DNA from: Paenibacillus sp. 37
Lineage (GTDB): Bacteria > Bacillota > Bacilli > Paenibacillales > Paenibacillaceae
DNA: 64,000 bases
Direction of reading: 5' to 3'
NCBI RefSeq assembly: GCF_008386395.1
Contig: NZ_CP043762.1
Coordinates: forward strand, 310,001 to 374,000
The notes beneath the pieces are model-generated. The model saw nothing but the letters and a program-made list of their open reading frames with translations, was not told the DNA's origin and made no database searches. This document shows positions 35,745 through 43,536 of this stretch, one piece after another; the stretch's first letter is position 1, and each line of letters starts with the position of its first letter. The position numbers and the translations under genes are program-made.

Positions 35745-36083
35745 TCATTAATCACAGAGAGAGCAACATTTAGTCCTCGTGGCATACACACCCAACTTTT
35801 TTCATGTGTCACGAAAACATTTGTACAAATTTAGTCGCCATTATGGCGGCTTTTTTGTATTTTTGCTGTAAGTTCTGGAATGCGTCTAAAACAAGGTCGC
35901 TGTGTTTACAATCATGCACACTATCGAATTTGTCTGAATAGTGGGGCATTGTCGAACACCGATAGCTATATTGTTTATTTATTATACTTCTAAATTAATT
36001 TTAGTGAGCTTGCTTAATTTTCATTTTAATACCTCTTCTTTTAGGTGCATAATATAGAACAGGGGATAGGAGGTTGTATATTC
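35745..36083. other. Intergenic stretch with operon terminator
   Basis: About 340 bp. It holds the terminator at 35833-35857 and the AT-rich promoter region of the next gene, whose ribosome site AGGAGG lies near 36069. No gene was seen. Confidence 0.4.
35833..35857 (+). terminator. Terminator of the ATPase/repeat-protein operon
   Basis: AGTCGCCA (35833-35840) pairs with TGGCGGCT (35844-35851), one G-U pair and a three-base loop, followed by TTTTTT. Confidence 0.85.
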
Positions 36084-36755
36084 ATGTTGAAATCGTACCA
36101 AGCGTTTATTCCAGGCGCATTCCCGACTTATACATATGTTACAAGGCAACCGAAAGAGGATTTTTCTTATGAAACTAGGCTCGAACAATCCATTTTAACT
36201 ATTGGATATTTAACTTCTATTATTGGCACATCTAAAACTGGAAAATCAGTTCTTTGTGAGAAAGTAATCGGGCTCGATTATATCGTTAATTTAAGTGGAA
36301 ATGATTTTAAGGAAAATGATAATTTTTGGACTGTGGTAGCTTCAAAAGTAGGAATATCATTACAAAGTAGTCATTCTGAATATTCTAAGATCGAAGGTAA
36401 AGTTACCTATGGACTAACGGAGGGAAGATCCACAACTATCACAGAATCATTTCGTCTTCTTAAAGATAAAGTTTTACAATATTTTAAATCTAACAACTTA
36501 GTACTTGTTTTGGACAACTTCCACTATGCTCCTGAAACAATACAATTTGAAATTGCATATCAATTGAAAGATGCTATTAGAAAGCAATTTCGAGCAATCA
36601 TTATTTCTCTCCCCCACAGAGCGGGTGATGCAGTACGGAAAAATCCTGATTTAAGTGGGAGATTAAATCTTATAAACATAGAACCTTGGAATCTGGATGA
36701 GTTGAGAGAGATTGCTCTAACTGGCTTTCAATTATTAGGAATGGAGCGAGAGTAA
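36084..36755 (+). CDS. Small P-loop ATPase, 223 aa, possibly truncated
   Basis: ATG 36084 with AGGAGG upstream; an earlier GTG at 36045 lacks a site. Walker A GTSKTGKS lies at 48-55 and Walker B LVLVLDNF at about 139-146, as in STAND/AAA-type ATPases. The chain ends soon after DLSGRLNLINIEPWNLDEL, where a typical STAND or AAA protein would continue with a helical domain and an effector. It may therefore be a shortened protein or one half of a two-gene system. The DNA after it (36756-37160) contains only scraps. No function is assigned. Confidence 0.6.
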   Translation: MLKSYQAFIPGAFPTYTYVTRQPKEDFSYETRLEQSILTIGYLTSIIGTSKTGKSVLCEKVIGLDYIVNLSGNDFKENDNFWTVVASKVGISLQSSHSEYSKIEGKVTYGLTEGRSTTITESFRLLKDKVLQYFKSNNLVLVLDNFHYAPETIQFEIAYQLKDAIRKQFRAIIISLPHRAGDAVRKNPDLSGRLNLINIEPWNLDELREIALTGFQLLGMERE

Positions 36756-36865
36756 TGTTGTTCCAATAAAACTTTAGTTAATTGAAGTCATCGGAATGGA
36801 CCTCGTCAAGAAAGTCCGAAAGATTCCAAATAAGCGAGGATACCACATTTAAGATATGTAACATG

Positions 36866-36900
36866 CAAAGCAGACCTTATCCTAGAAGAGGTCTACTTTG
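36866..36900 (+). terminator. Hairpin downstream of the small ATPase gene
   Basis: CAAAG-C-AGACCT pairs with AGGTCT-A-CTTTG. There is no T-run, so its terminator role is uncertain. Confidence 0.4.
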
Positions 36901-36929
36901 TATGATGTTAATTGTGAGTTGAGAATATA

Positions 36930-37148
36930 GTGCACGATTTATTACTGAATAGGGGCGGGCTCATCATTTCCCGCTATATCAAAGATATACTTCACAGCAT
37001 TCAGAAGGTTCAAAGAGTCCCCGATTTACTGAGCATTAAAATCGATTTTGAGCGTCTTACCAACGCATCGATGATTCTGCTTCCCGCTAAAGAGAAGGGA
37101 GGCATCTCAACTTTAATCCATAGCAATCTGAAATACGTTAAAATTTAG
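36930..37148 (+). CDS. Possible remnant ORF, 72 aa
   Basis: An open frame from GTG 36930 with no clear ribosome site. It may be the C-terminal scrap of a lost gene. Residues such as SRYIKDILHSIQKVQRVPDL look protein-like, but no family is recognised. Confidence 0.3.
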   Translation: MHDLLLNRGGLIISRYIKDILHSIQKVQRVPDLLSIKIDFERLTNASMILLPAKEKGGISTLIHSNLKYVKI

Positions 37149-37165
37149 GAATCGAAATTCTCTCC

Positions 37166-37666
37166 TTAACCACGTCTACCCTTGTATTCGTCTCCGGTTT
37201 CGAGATAAGGTTGGATGAATTCAAAAGCATCTTTTAAACATCTTACGTCCCAATTGTCACAACGATTTTTACGATCATTAGGATCATAATGATGATGATG
37301 CGGTTCGGAGTTTACGCGATATTTTTCCGGTGTATTTGGATCATCATGAGGTTCATTGCCCCAAGAAGTGATATGATGAGACTGGATGCCTTGTTTGGGT
37401 ACAATCCTCATCCACCGATATTCGTACTTTTCAACGTAGCCACATTCGTCATACCTCTCGTACGCTCTTAATCCTGTGATACCGTGGCAAGGGTGTAGTC
37501 TTAACGGAAATATCACTATAAGCGATTTCCTATCACGCTTATAGCTGGCGTAAATGGATTCTCTATCCCTAAAATTTGTGTGGTTTTCCAAGAGGCAGCC
37601 GAACTCCTCTAAGATTTCATTGATGTCTGCGGGGAGAAGATTTGTCTGGTTATCTGTATACTTCAA
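37166..37666 (-). CDS. Probable toxin of a TumE-like (DUF6516-type) module
   Basis: 166 residues. Its ATG overlaps the stop of the upstream HTH gene by four bases (ATGA). The C-terminal half carries a His-rich run, SEPHHHHYDPND, followed by an aromatic helix, reminiscent of the conserved His segment of DUF6516/TumE-like toxins, which pair with an HTH antitoxin. The beginning (LEEFGCLLENHTNFRDRESIY) resembles other toxins that act on RNA only loosely. The coupled HTH gene and its operator-like repeats strengthen the toxin-antitoxin reading. The assignment rests on pattern and context only. Confidence 0.5.
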   Translation of the reverse strand: MKYTDNQTNLLPADINEILEEFGCLLENHTNFRDRESIYASYKRDRKSLIVIFPLRLHPCHGITGLRAYERYDECGYVEKYEYRWMRIVPKQGIQSHHITSWGNEPHDDPNTPEKYRVNSEPHHHHYDPNDRKNRCDNWDVRCLKDAFEFIQPYLETGDEYKGRRG

Positions 37667-38418
37667 ATCCCGCCAGCTCCTCCCCGAATTTTAAGAATTT
37701 CATCCATTTCTTCAACAAGATCCTTCCAACGGTAAAGATCAATAGGGTCATCCAGTTCGCTTTCGTCTGTCACAAATGCTTCTTGATACGTCTTCTTGCC
37801 ATACTTCAATTGCAACTCGGTAATCTCTTCATTGATCTCCTTCATCCGATCTTCTGGTGACTGTTCAAGATTTTTTTTCTTCTGATAGTTTATTTGCATA
37901 CGAATCGAATACACCGGGTCACGCATTAACTCAACAGCATGTTTGGGAATTTTGTTTTGTGAGCCGTTATCTAAGCATTCTAAGCCTTGTTTGATGTATT
38001 TGTTTAACGTAACTTTGGAAATGCCTAACATTTCTGCGGCTTGCATGGGTTTAAGTAAGTAATCCTCATGATATATAAACTCTATTGATGTTCCACCAAG
38101 GTCATAATACCAGGTTTCAAAGTCTACTTTTAGCTTCCCAAAATCCATATCACTTGCAGGGAATTGTATGGACTGTACCCGGTCCAGCCATTTAACAAGA
38201 TTCTTTTTATGTTTGGATGAAAACAGGTATTCATTCGTGTATTTAAACTCCTCGTTGCTTATTTTAATGCCAACAAGCTGATCCGAACACAGTGTCATCA
38301 ACATTGTAAGAATTTTCGAGAAAATGTAATCTGTTTCTTTTTCTATATACAGCTCGTTTTTTTCCTCGAAGGCTAACTCAATTTGACGGTGGGAATATTC
38401 ATACATTCCTTTACTCAT
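37663..38418 (-). CDS. HTH-containing probable antitoxin
   Basis: 251 residues from ATG 38418, about ten bases after AGGAGG; ATG 38427 is too close to that site. A MerR/excisionase-type helix-turn-helix (KPMQAAEMLGISKVTLNKYI) lies at about 123-143, with a coiled, charged tail (EDRMKEINEEITELQLKYGK). The N-terminal 110 residues are a separate helical domain of unknown type. It precedes and overlaps the His-rich gene, the usual antitoxin-first order. Three GTTAAC sites around its promoter suggest autoregulation. Confidence 0.6.
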   Translation of the reverse strand: MSKGMYEYSHRQIELAFEEKNELYIEKETDYIFSKILTMLMTLCSDQLVGIKISNEEFKYTNEYLFSSKHKKNLVKWLDRVQSIQFPASDMDFGKLKVDFETWYYDLGGTSIEFIYHEDYLLKPMQAAEMLGISKVTLNKYIKQGLECLDNGSQNKIPKHAVELMRDPVYSIRMQINYQKKKNLEQSPEDRMKEINEEITELQLKYGKKTYQEAFVTDESELDDPIDLYRWKDLVEEMDEILKIRGGAGGI

Positions 38419-38441
38419 CTTTATCATCTCCTCCTACCTCC

Positions 38442-38503
38442 ATTCTACATTAAGTTAACAATTTTGCAATATCGTTAACTATCATTATTTCAAAAACGTT
38501 AAC
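38442..38503 (-). promoter_or_regulatory. Promoter with three GTTAAC operator-like boxes
   Basis: Minus strand: -35 TTGCAA (38469-38464), 16-bp spacer, -10 TAGAAT (38447-38442). GTTAAC palindromes lie at 38454-38459 (inside the promoter spacer), 38474-38479 and 38498-38503, spaced 20 and 24 bp. This arrangement fits cooperative repression by the HTH protein encoded just downstream. Confidence 0.6.
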
Positions 38504-38777
38504 TCCTTATACAATACCCTATGCAGAAACTTTTGAAATAGTCCCTCTGGAACCAAAAATGGGGGTATCCGGCACCGTTTTCAACGTAGGTTAGATGGTT
38601 CCATCGGAAAAAATGTTTTTTCTTTGAACAAGAAAACATGGAGCTGGGAAAAATGGGTTGTAGTCTGAGAATATAAGGGTTTAGATTGGATGAAACCTAA
38701 TTGATCTATACGTGCTGGCTCTATCAAAGATAAATCAAAAAGTTATTTTCCATTTTCGATGAAAGAGGTTAATAGAA
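38504..38777. other. Intergenic stretch
   Basis: About 270 bp between divergent genes. No gene is seen. AAAGAGGT before 38778 is the ribosome site of the next gene. Confidence 0.35.
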
Positions 38778-39499
38778 ATGTCTGAGAATAAATTAAAAAA
38801 CATCATTGGCACGAAGTATACCGACAACCCTATCATCAATTATTTAATATACTTGATGCCCCTTCCTGAACAACCATCTTATGGTGGTGCTACATATGAT
38901 GAGTGGCGAAAAGAGAATGATTTAGATGTAATATGGTTAAACGGAGACTTGCATGCGATACTATATTTTCGGTATGGATTCCCTTGAAAATGAGTTTAAA
39001 AAGTATAGCAGGAGATACCTTTAGCTATAAAGGGAATAGAAGAACACCCTCAAAAGAAAATGAGTGTTTTAAAGACATCATAGAAAATATTAATCACTAT
39101 TTACCGCCCGAACATGCTTTAGTAAAAGAGTTGTATCAATTCGCTGAGTTAGCTTCAACAAGATCTAATGTGATGCGGTTGCCAAGCAGACAAATGCAAA
39201 AACGTGGTTTTTTCTATTTCGATCAAATGCCTAAAACACTGTATGAATGTTTTGGGGAAGGAAGGTTCAATACATATTTCGGTAGCGATAACGCGGTCAA
39301 AGAATGGGTCAAAGAAGAGAAGATGGAAATATTCTTTGATGGCTCGATATCAAGGAATACCATCAAACCCTTAATATCTCGAATGCAAGCTTCTGATTGT
39401 GAGTGGCTCAAAGAGAGTGACGACATCCTAGAGATGCTTGTGCAATATAATGAGATCCTACATATAAGAAGCGAAGCGTTGCTAAGATCAAAGGTGTAG
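38778..39499 (+). pseudogene. Probable single gene split by a frameshift
   Basis: The frame from ATG 38778 (good ribosome site) reads 69 residues ending ...WLNGDLHAILYF and stops at 38987. The frame that opens at 38933 continues to 39499 without a ribosome site, reading ...DTIFSVWIPLKMSLK. Joining the two near 38950-38960 gives one smooth protein of about 240 residues (DLHADTIFSVWIPLK). This points to a one-base indel, either a real inactivation or a sequencing error. The family is not recognised; the chain is soluble and helical with conserved-looking segments such as QMPKTLYECFGEGRFNTYFG. Confidence 0.6.
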
Positions 39500-39510
39500 G
39501 AGGAAGTTAT

Positions 39511-39675
39511 ATGGCTTGTATCTATGAAATGAGTGACATACATGGTGAACTCGATATTCCACAAATGGCTTTAAATTTTGTTGATTTAATGAAACCAGAA
39601 TTGTTTATTGGCAATTATATCAAGCTGGGAAACGCTGTAACGAGTCAAGACCAAGTCACGGAAAGAGCGACATAA
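39511..39675 (+). pseudogene. Stub of a metallophosphoesterase
   Basis: ATG 39511 with GGAGGAAG upstream starts MACIYEMSDIHGELDI, the first metal-binding block (DIHG) of calcineurin-like phosphoesterases. The family similarity ends near residue 40 and the frame stops at 39675; the remaining metal-binding blocks are absent. The lost part was replaced by transposon-like sequence. Confidence 0.6.
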
Positions 39676-40010
39676 AGCATGGTTAAAATTTAGGGAGGAG
39701 AATCCACAACTGGGCATAAACGATTTGCGGAAGTCATCTCCTAAAACTTAGGCCTGGTTTTACTTATATGGATCAGTAATTTCTATTTGATCATGTACCA
39801 CAAAAGGTAGATAGAGGAGAAGGACAATTCATGCAAATTAGTAAGATAGGGATGGTCAGGTGCTCGCTCAAGTTGGGAGGGTATTTGAGTATTTGCAAAA
39901 GGAAGAGGAAAGCTTTAGTAGGATTACCATTGCAAAAATTCAATGCAGAAGAAATACCTCGACAAATTGTCATATACTAAACAATTATTGGAGCGATATG
40001 CAAAACGTTA
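39641..40010 (+). pseudogene. Remnant of the C-terminal part of a TnsD/TniQ-type transposition protein
   Basis: The frame from 39641 reads RHKAWLKFREENPQLG then INDLRKSSPKT, a stop, and AWFYLY, which matches the usual TnsD tail pattern (LR..PK.YAWLYRHD) with the Tyr codon turned into TAG. Further pieces (QISKIGMVRCSLKLGGY, FNAEEIPRQI) follow in another frame to about 40010. Decayed beyond function. Confidence 0.55.
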
Positions 40011-40222
40011 GAACAATTTGGTGAGCCGTAGAATTCAATGGGCAATCGCTTAGATGAAAAAAGATGGTGGCCCCCTATATAATGGGGGGGATAAGAAATG
40101 GAGGAATAAGAAGGGCGAATTCGACGAATTTGCTATAAGCATAATTAATTCAGAGGTTACAAAATCCAAAGGACACATGAGGGTATATTCTTTTTTATCA
40201 AATAAGGATATCCCAAAATTGA

Positions 40223-40468
40223 TTGGTAGATAGATTTAAAGTGTTTAGACAAGAAGTTGTACAGGAATCCTACAAACTCCACCTTGGTTTAGCAAAGGAG
40301 GAAAACTCGGTGGACAGCAGACAATCACCTCAAGTTGTTGATAGCCGAGATCTGCGAAGACTCGTTCAAGTGGGCAAAGAAAAGGGGCTCTCCGCATATC
40401 AAGTGTTACTAGAAGCTGGGGTTATTGTAGCTGACTTTGCTTTAAATGCTGGAAGTGACGCTGGATGA
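40223..40468 (+). pseudogene. Probable C-terminal fragment of a TnsC-like ATPase
   Basis: Residues about 36-70 (VVDSRDLRRLVQVGKEKGLS, then AYQVLLEAGVIV) resemble the tail of Tn7-like TnsC proteins, and the stop overlaps the start of a TniQ-like frame, as in tnsC-tniQ pairs. No P-loop is present, so only the end survives. The assignment rests mostly on the neighbouring TniQ start. Confidence 0.4.
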
Positions 40469-40620
40469 TGCCTCAATTTCCAAGCCCGTACGAGGACGAA
40501 ATTTTGTACAGCATCATCAGTCGATATGCTCTTAGAAGCGGAAATACAAGCCATAGAGCTGTATTGGTTGATGTATTTTACTCCGATGGCTTTACCGCTT
40601 GCTTAGTCCCACCACCTCTA
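40465..40620 (+). pseudogene. N-terminal fragment of a TniQ/TnsD protein
   Basis: ATG 40465 begins MMPQFPSPYEDEILYSIISR, the family's highly typical opening, then RYALRSGNTSHRA. Similarity ends around 40620, where the frame runs into DNA that encodes another gene on the opposite strand. The zinc-finger and HTH parts are missing. Confidence 0.65.
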
Positions 40621-41369
40621 GTTTGGGTAGTTTGGGCCGATGCAGGCGACGAAGAAGGTGATGCCATGGCCTCTTCCGGTATTTTCTTGCGAACAGAGCT
40701 CAAGGCAATGCCTTCCGCCTCCCTTGCATTAGGAAAGTAAAGACGGATACTATCCCCTTGCTCAGGCATACAGTACCACCCAGTCTGATCATCCGAAGCA
40801 TACATGGTGGAATAAGGGAACAGATTGGCTGTTGCGAGACTCCATTCCTGATCACAGTCCAACTGGACCTTAACCTCATCTCTCACGACGCCCATAATAT
40901 GTCCTGAAATGGATGCACCGACAAGGCGTGAGTTGTATCGCTTTCGCTGATAAGCAGACTTTATGTGCCCGAGCACATAATGGTGGATAAGTAGCCCCTG
41001 CTGCATTTCGGTCCGAATCTCAAAGTCGTTGAGCCTATGGCCTTTAAACTGAGCCTCATCCCCAAGCTGCAAAACTCGGTCATGAACCTTAACTTCATAT
41101 CGGATATAGTCCTGCTCACTAAGGCTGCTTGCGCCTTGGCCTTCTTGCTGATAGGTCAGGGCAGCCTGATCAATCCGGTTCATATATCTCTTGCGACTGC
41201 TCTCACATTCCTCAAACCACTGTTCCATATAACAATAAATCCAGCTTGCATCATATAGAATCCCTCTTGCGGGAATCTCTCTCTCACGTTGCCGGTCACT
41301 CGCGTGTAGCATATAAGCCGGATCTTCCTGATAGAATCCAAACGGTAGGAAGAAAGAAGGAGTAGCCAT
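40578..41369 (-). pseudogene. VgrG/Pvc8-family (contractile injection/polymorphic toxin) gene fragment
   Basis: An open frame of 263 residues. Segments such as GASISGHIMGVVRDEVKVQL and DDQTGWYCMPEQGDSIRLYF match the OB-fold and gp5-like region of VgrG/Pvc8-type spike proteins found in Paenibacillus polymorphic-toxin loci. The protein would lack both the N-terminal hub domain and the C-terminal end, and the apparent start codon (41369) lies in the loop of a terminator hairpin with no ribosome site. It is best read as the surviving middle of a larger gene, its 3' end fused to the TniQ fragment. Confidence 0.6.
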
Positions 41370-41390
41370 TGTGCTACTCTTTTTTTATGC
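41359..41390 (+). terminator. Terminator-like hairpin at the edge of the VgrG fragment
   Basis: GAGTAGC and GCTACTC surround a six-base loop, CATTGT, and are followed by TTTTTTT on the plus strand. The apparent start codon of the leftward fragment lies in the loop. Confidence 0.6.
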
Positions 41391-41404
41391 GCGTTTAGGA
41401 ATTT

Positions 41405-41512
41405 ATGAGAGAACAAGAGGCGCAGGATCACACGCAGAAGTCTAACCCTGGTGCTAATATCGACGATTTGCTAGTGTATGTCATAAGCCAGGAAGCAAAA
41501 CAAAACCTGTAA
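41405..41512 (+). other. Short ORF, 35 aa, probable scrap
   Basis: ATG 41405 reads MREQEAQDHTQKSNPGANID... to TAA 41510. No ribosome site. Probably a fragment in the remnant zone. Confidence 0.15.
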
Positions 41513-41617
41513 CGGATATAGCATTTCATACATGTCCGCACTGTAATTATATTCTTTCTGGCTTTAATGTTCTTTCTGACTTATAGTATTTTATTCAGTA
41601 GAGGGGAGTGCACAACA

Positions 41618-42079
41618 ATGGAGGAAATAAATATACTATTGAAAGAAGAAGTTCTTTTAAACGGTTTAGAATTTACAGGAGACGTTTGTTTTGATGGAGA
41701 GTACGGGGACCAAGTTTTCGATAGGTCTATTGAAGATGGGGGAAATCCAATAACAGGACTTGTTTACGAAAGATATAGCAATGGAAATTTGGCTTACTAT
41801 TGTTACTATGTGGATGGAGTTCCTGATGGAGATTATGTCACTTATTACGAAGATGGTAAAATTGAAGGATTTAAACGTATGCGTAAGGGGAAAATTGCTG
41901 GAAAGTCTATTTCTTGGTTCAAGAATGGTGAGATTAGGTCAACATCAGAGTCTCTTTATGGTTTTAAACTTACCTACAAAGAATGGAATGAAACAGGGGA
42001 ACTAATAGAAGAAAAGCTTGAACCAACCCCATCTGAGAAGGACATAATAAGAAAGTGGACAGAACAAGACGCAAAATGA
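41618..42079 (+). CDS. YwqK-type (MORN-repeat) antitoxin/immunity protein
   Basis: 153 residues from ATG 41618 with AGGGGAG upstream. It contains MORN-like repeats: GLVYERYSNGNLAYYCYYVDG, then VPDGDYVTYYEDGKIEGF and GKSISWFKNGEIRS, each a beta hairpin of about 22 residues. YwqK-family proteins act as immunity or antitoxin partners next to polymorphic or WapA-like toxins. The toxin here is absent, but the VgrG/Pvc8 fragment next door is a typical companion, so it may be an orphan immunity gene left behind. Confidence 0.7.
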   Translation: MEEINILLKEEVLLNGLEFTGDVCFDGEYGDQVFDRSIEDGGNPITGLVYERYSNGNLAYYCYYVDGVPDGDYVTYYEDGKIEGFKRMRKGKIAGKSISWFKNGEIRSTSESLYGFKLTYKEWNETGELIEEKLEPTPSEKDIIRKWTEQDAK

Positions 42080-42648
42080 ACTTAAATACTATTTTATATC
42101 AGCTATTCCTCTTGACTAATTATCTATGAAAATGGGGTAACCTGAAATTTTGAAGTATAGTATGCTAGTTCAACGACACCTTAAACATTGAAAATTCTCA
42201 ACTTTACGTTTTAAAGGAAATAACCTTCATATTTAACAGTAGTGCTTTCGTCTGTGAATACTTATAGCTTCGATACAATTTCCAAGAGTTTAAAAGGCAA
42301 GTGCCACACTCATTACTAAGGTAAAAGAGAGCTGCAGCAGGCGGTTCTCTTTTACTACTTTATTGACACACGTTCATAATGCAGAGTCATTATACTAGAC
42401 CCTCAACTTTTGTCCGATATTTAGAATCACAGATTTAGGACGCAAAAGCAAGTATTCCTGGAAATAATTATATTGAAAATTATTAATAGGATACAAATTG
42501 TACCAATTGTAATTGTAGGAAATAAGAGTAGATTCATTCTGGCCAATTTCACTACATACTACTTACTTGTGGTTACTCATCTAAGGGAACCAATGATTAC
42601 TTGAACAAATAAATCAATAACAAGATAACAAATTGAAAGGAGATTATT
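42080..42648. other. Intergenic stretch with terminator
   Basis: About 570 bp, no gene seen. A hairpin AAAAGAGA (42323-42330) / TCTCTTTT (42346-42353) looks like a terminator. The region just before 42649 carries the ribosome site AAAGGAG. Confidence 0.4.
42323..42353 (+). terminator. Terminator-like hairpin
   Basis: An 8-bp stem of As and Gs followed by Ts, with a partly paired GC-rich interior. It could end the YwqK transcript. Confidence 0.5.
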
Positions 42649-43317
42649 ATGGAGCAAATGTTAAATCATCCATGGGACATAAGCGAGAAAGAGGCGATTG
42701 TCCTTCAATATAGTTTAGCTGAAAAAGTCATTAAACAAGATGAATTTACAGAGGTGAATTATGTTGCTGGAGTTGATGTAGCATATAGTAAACGAAGTGA
42801 TAGTTTAATTGCTGCAGTAGTTATTTTGGAGGTTAATTCGCTAAAACCAATAGAATCAGTAGTAATTGAAGATAAAGTTAGATTTCCATATGTCCCTGGA
42901 TTATTCTCCTTCAGAGAGTTACCTCCAATTATTAAGGCATTTAAGCAAATAAAAATTAAGCCGGATCTAATTGTTTGTGATGGACAGGGCATCGCTCATC
43001 CAAGAAGGTTTGGCTTGGCTTGCCACTTAGGAGTGCTTTTAGATACACCAACGATCGGGTGTGGGAAAACGAGATTAATAGGAACATTTGTGGAACCCGA
43101 ATCCCAACGAGGTAGCTATTCACCTTTAATCGATAACAGTGAAGTAATTGGCAGGGTACTGAGAACTCAAAACAATGTTAAGCCTATTTTCGTCTCAATT
43201 GGTCACCGTATCTCTTTAGAAACTTCATGTAAATGGATACTGGAACTTTCACCTAAGTATCGGTTGCCTGAAACCACTAGACTAGCTGACCATCTTGTTA
43301 AAACTACTCTAACTTAG
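42649..43317 (+). CDS. nfi: Endonuclease V (deoxyinosine 3' endonuclease)
   Basis: 222 residues, full family length, ribosome site AAAGGAG. The signature blocks are all there: GVDVAY with Asp43, PYVPGLFSFRE with Glu90, and DGQGIAHPRRFGLACHLG with Asp111 and His117. The enzyme nicks DNA at the second phosphodiester 3' to hypoxanthine, so it repairs deaminated adenine; some members act on inosine in RNA. It stands alone, with a terminator after it, between an orphan immunity gene and the SOS polymerase operon. A repair enzyme beside a DNA-modification island may be chance. Confidence 0.92.
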   Translation: MEQMLNHPWDISEKEAIVLQYSLAEKVIKQDEFTEVNYVAGVDVAYSKRSDSLIAAVVILEVNSLKPIESVVIEDKVRFPYVPGLFSFRELPPIIKAFKQIKIKPDLIVCDGQGIAHPRRFGLACHLGVLLDTPTIGCGKTRLIGTFVEPESQRGSYSPLIDNSEVIGRVLRTQNNVKPIFVSIGHRISLETSCKWILELSPKYRLPETTRLADHLVKTTLT

Positions 43318-43381
43318 AATTATTATCTAAACGGTATGAAATTACCCCTTCTAACTAGACAACCTAATAAAGCAGACTTAA

Positions 43382-43424
43382 GCAACCTTAGATTGGTACT
43401 CAAACGGTCTAAGGTTGTTCTTAA
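43382..43424 (+). terminator. Terminator after endonuclease V
   Basis: CAACCTTAGA (43383-43392) pairs with TCTAAGGTTG (43408-43417), followed by T-rich DNA. Confidence 0.75.
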
Positions 43425-43464
43425 TTTTAATTTTTGCCTTGTAGAGAATATAAATATTTACCTC

Positions 43465-43513
43465 TTGCATAAAGAACGTATGTTCGGTTTATAATATATA
43501 CAAACATACGTTC
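43465..43513 (+). promoter_or_regulatory. SOS-regulated promoter with two LexA boxes
   Basis: GAACGTATGTTC (43474-43485) is a perfect Gram-positive LexA/DinR box of the GAAC-N4-GTTC type, placed between a -35 TTGCAT (43465-43470) and a -10 TATAAT (43490-43495, long 19-bp spacer). A second box with one mismatch, AAACATACGTTC (43502-43513), covers the start of transcription. Both would be blocked by LexA until DNA damage. Confidence 0.85.
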
Positions 43514-43536
43514 TTAAATGTACAGGAGTGATTTCA

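Noticed and set aside
34258..35751. Long open frames on both strands across the acidic repeat tract
   Set aside because: They arise because the 36-bp unit is a multiple of three, keeping every frame free of stops; the products are low-complexity Arg/Asn or Pro/Val/Gln runs and no ribosome site precedes them.
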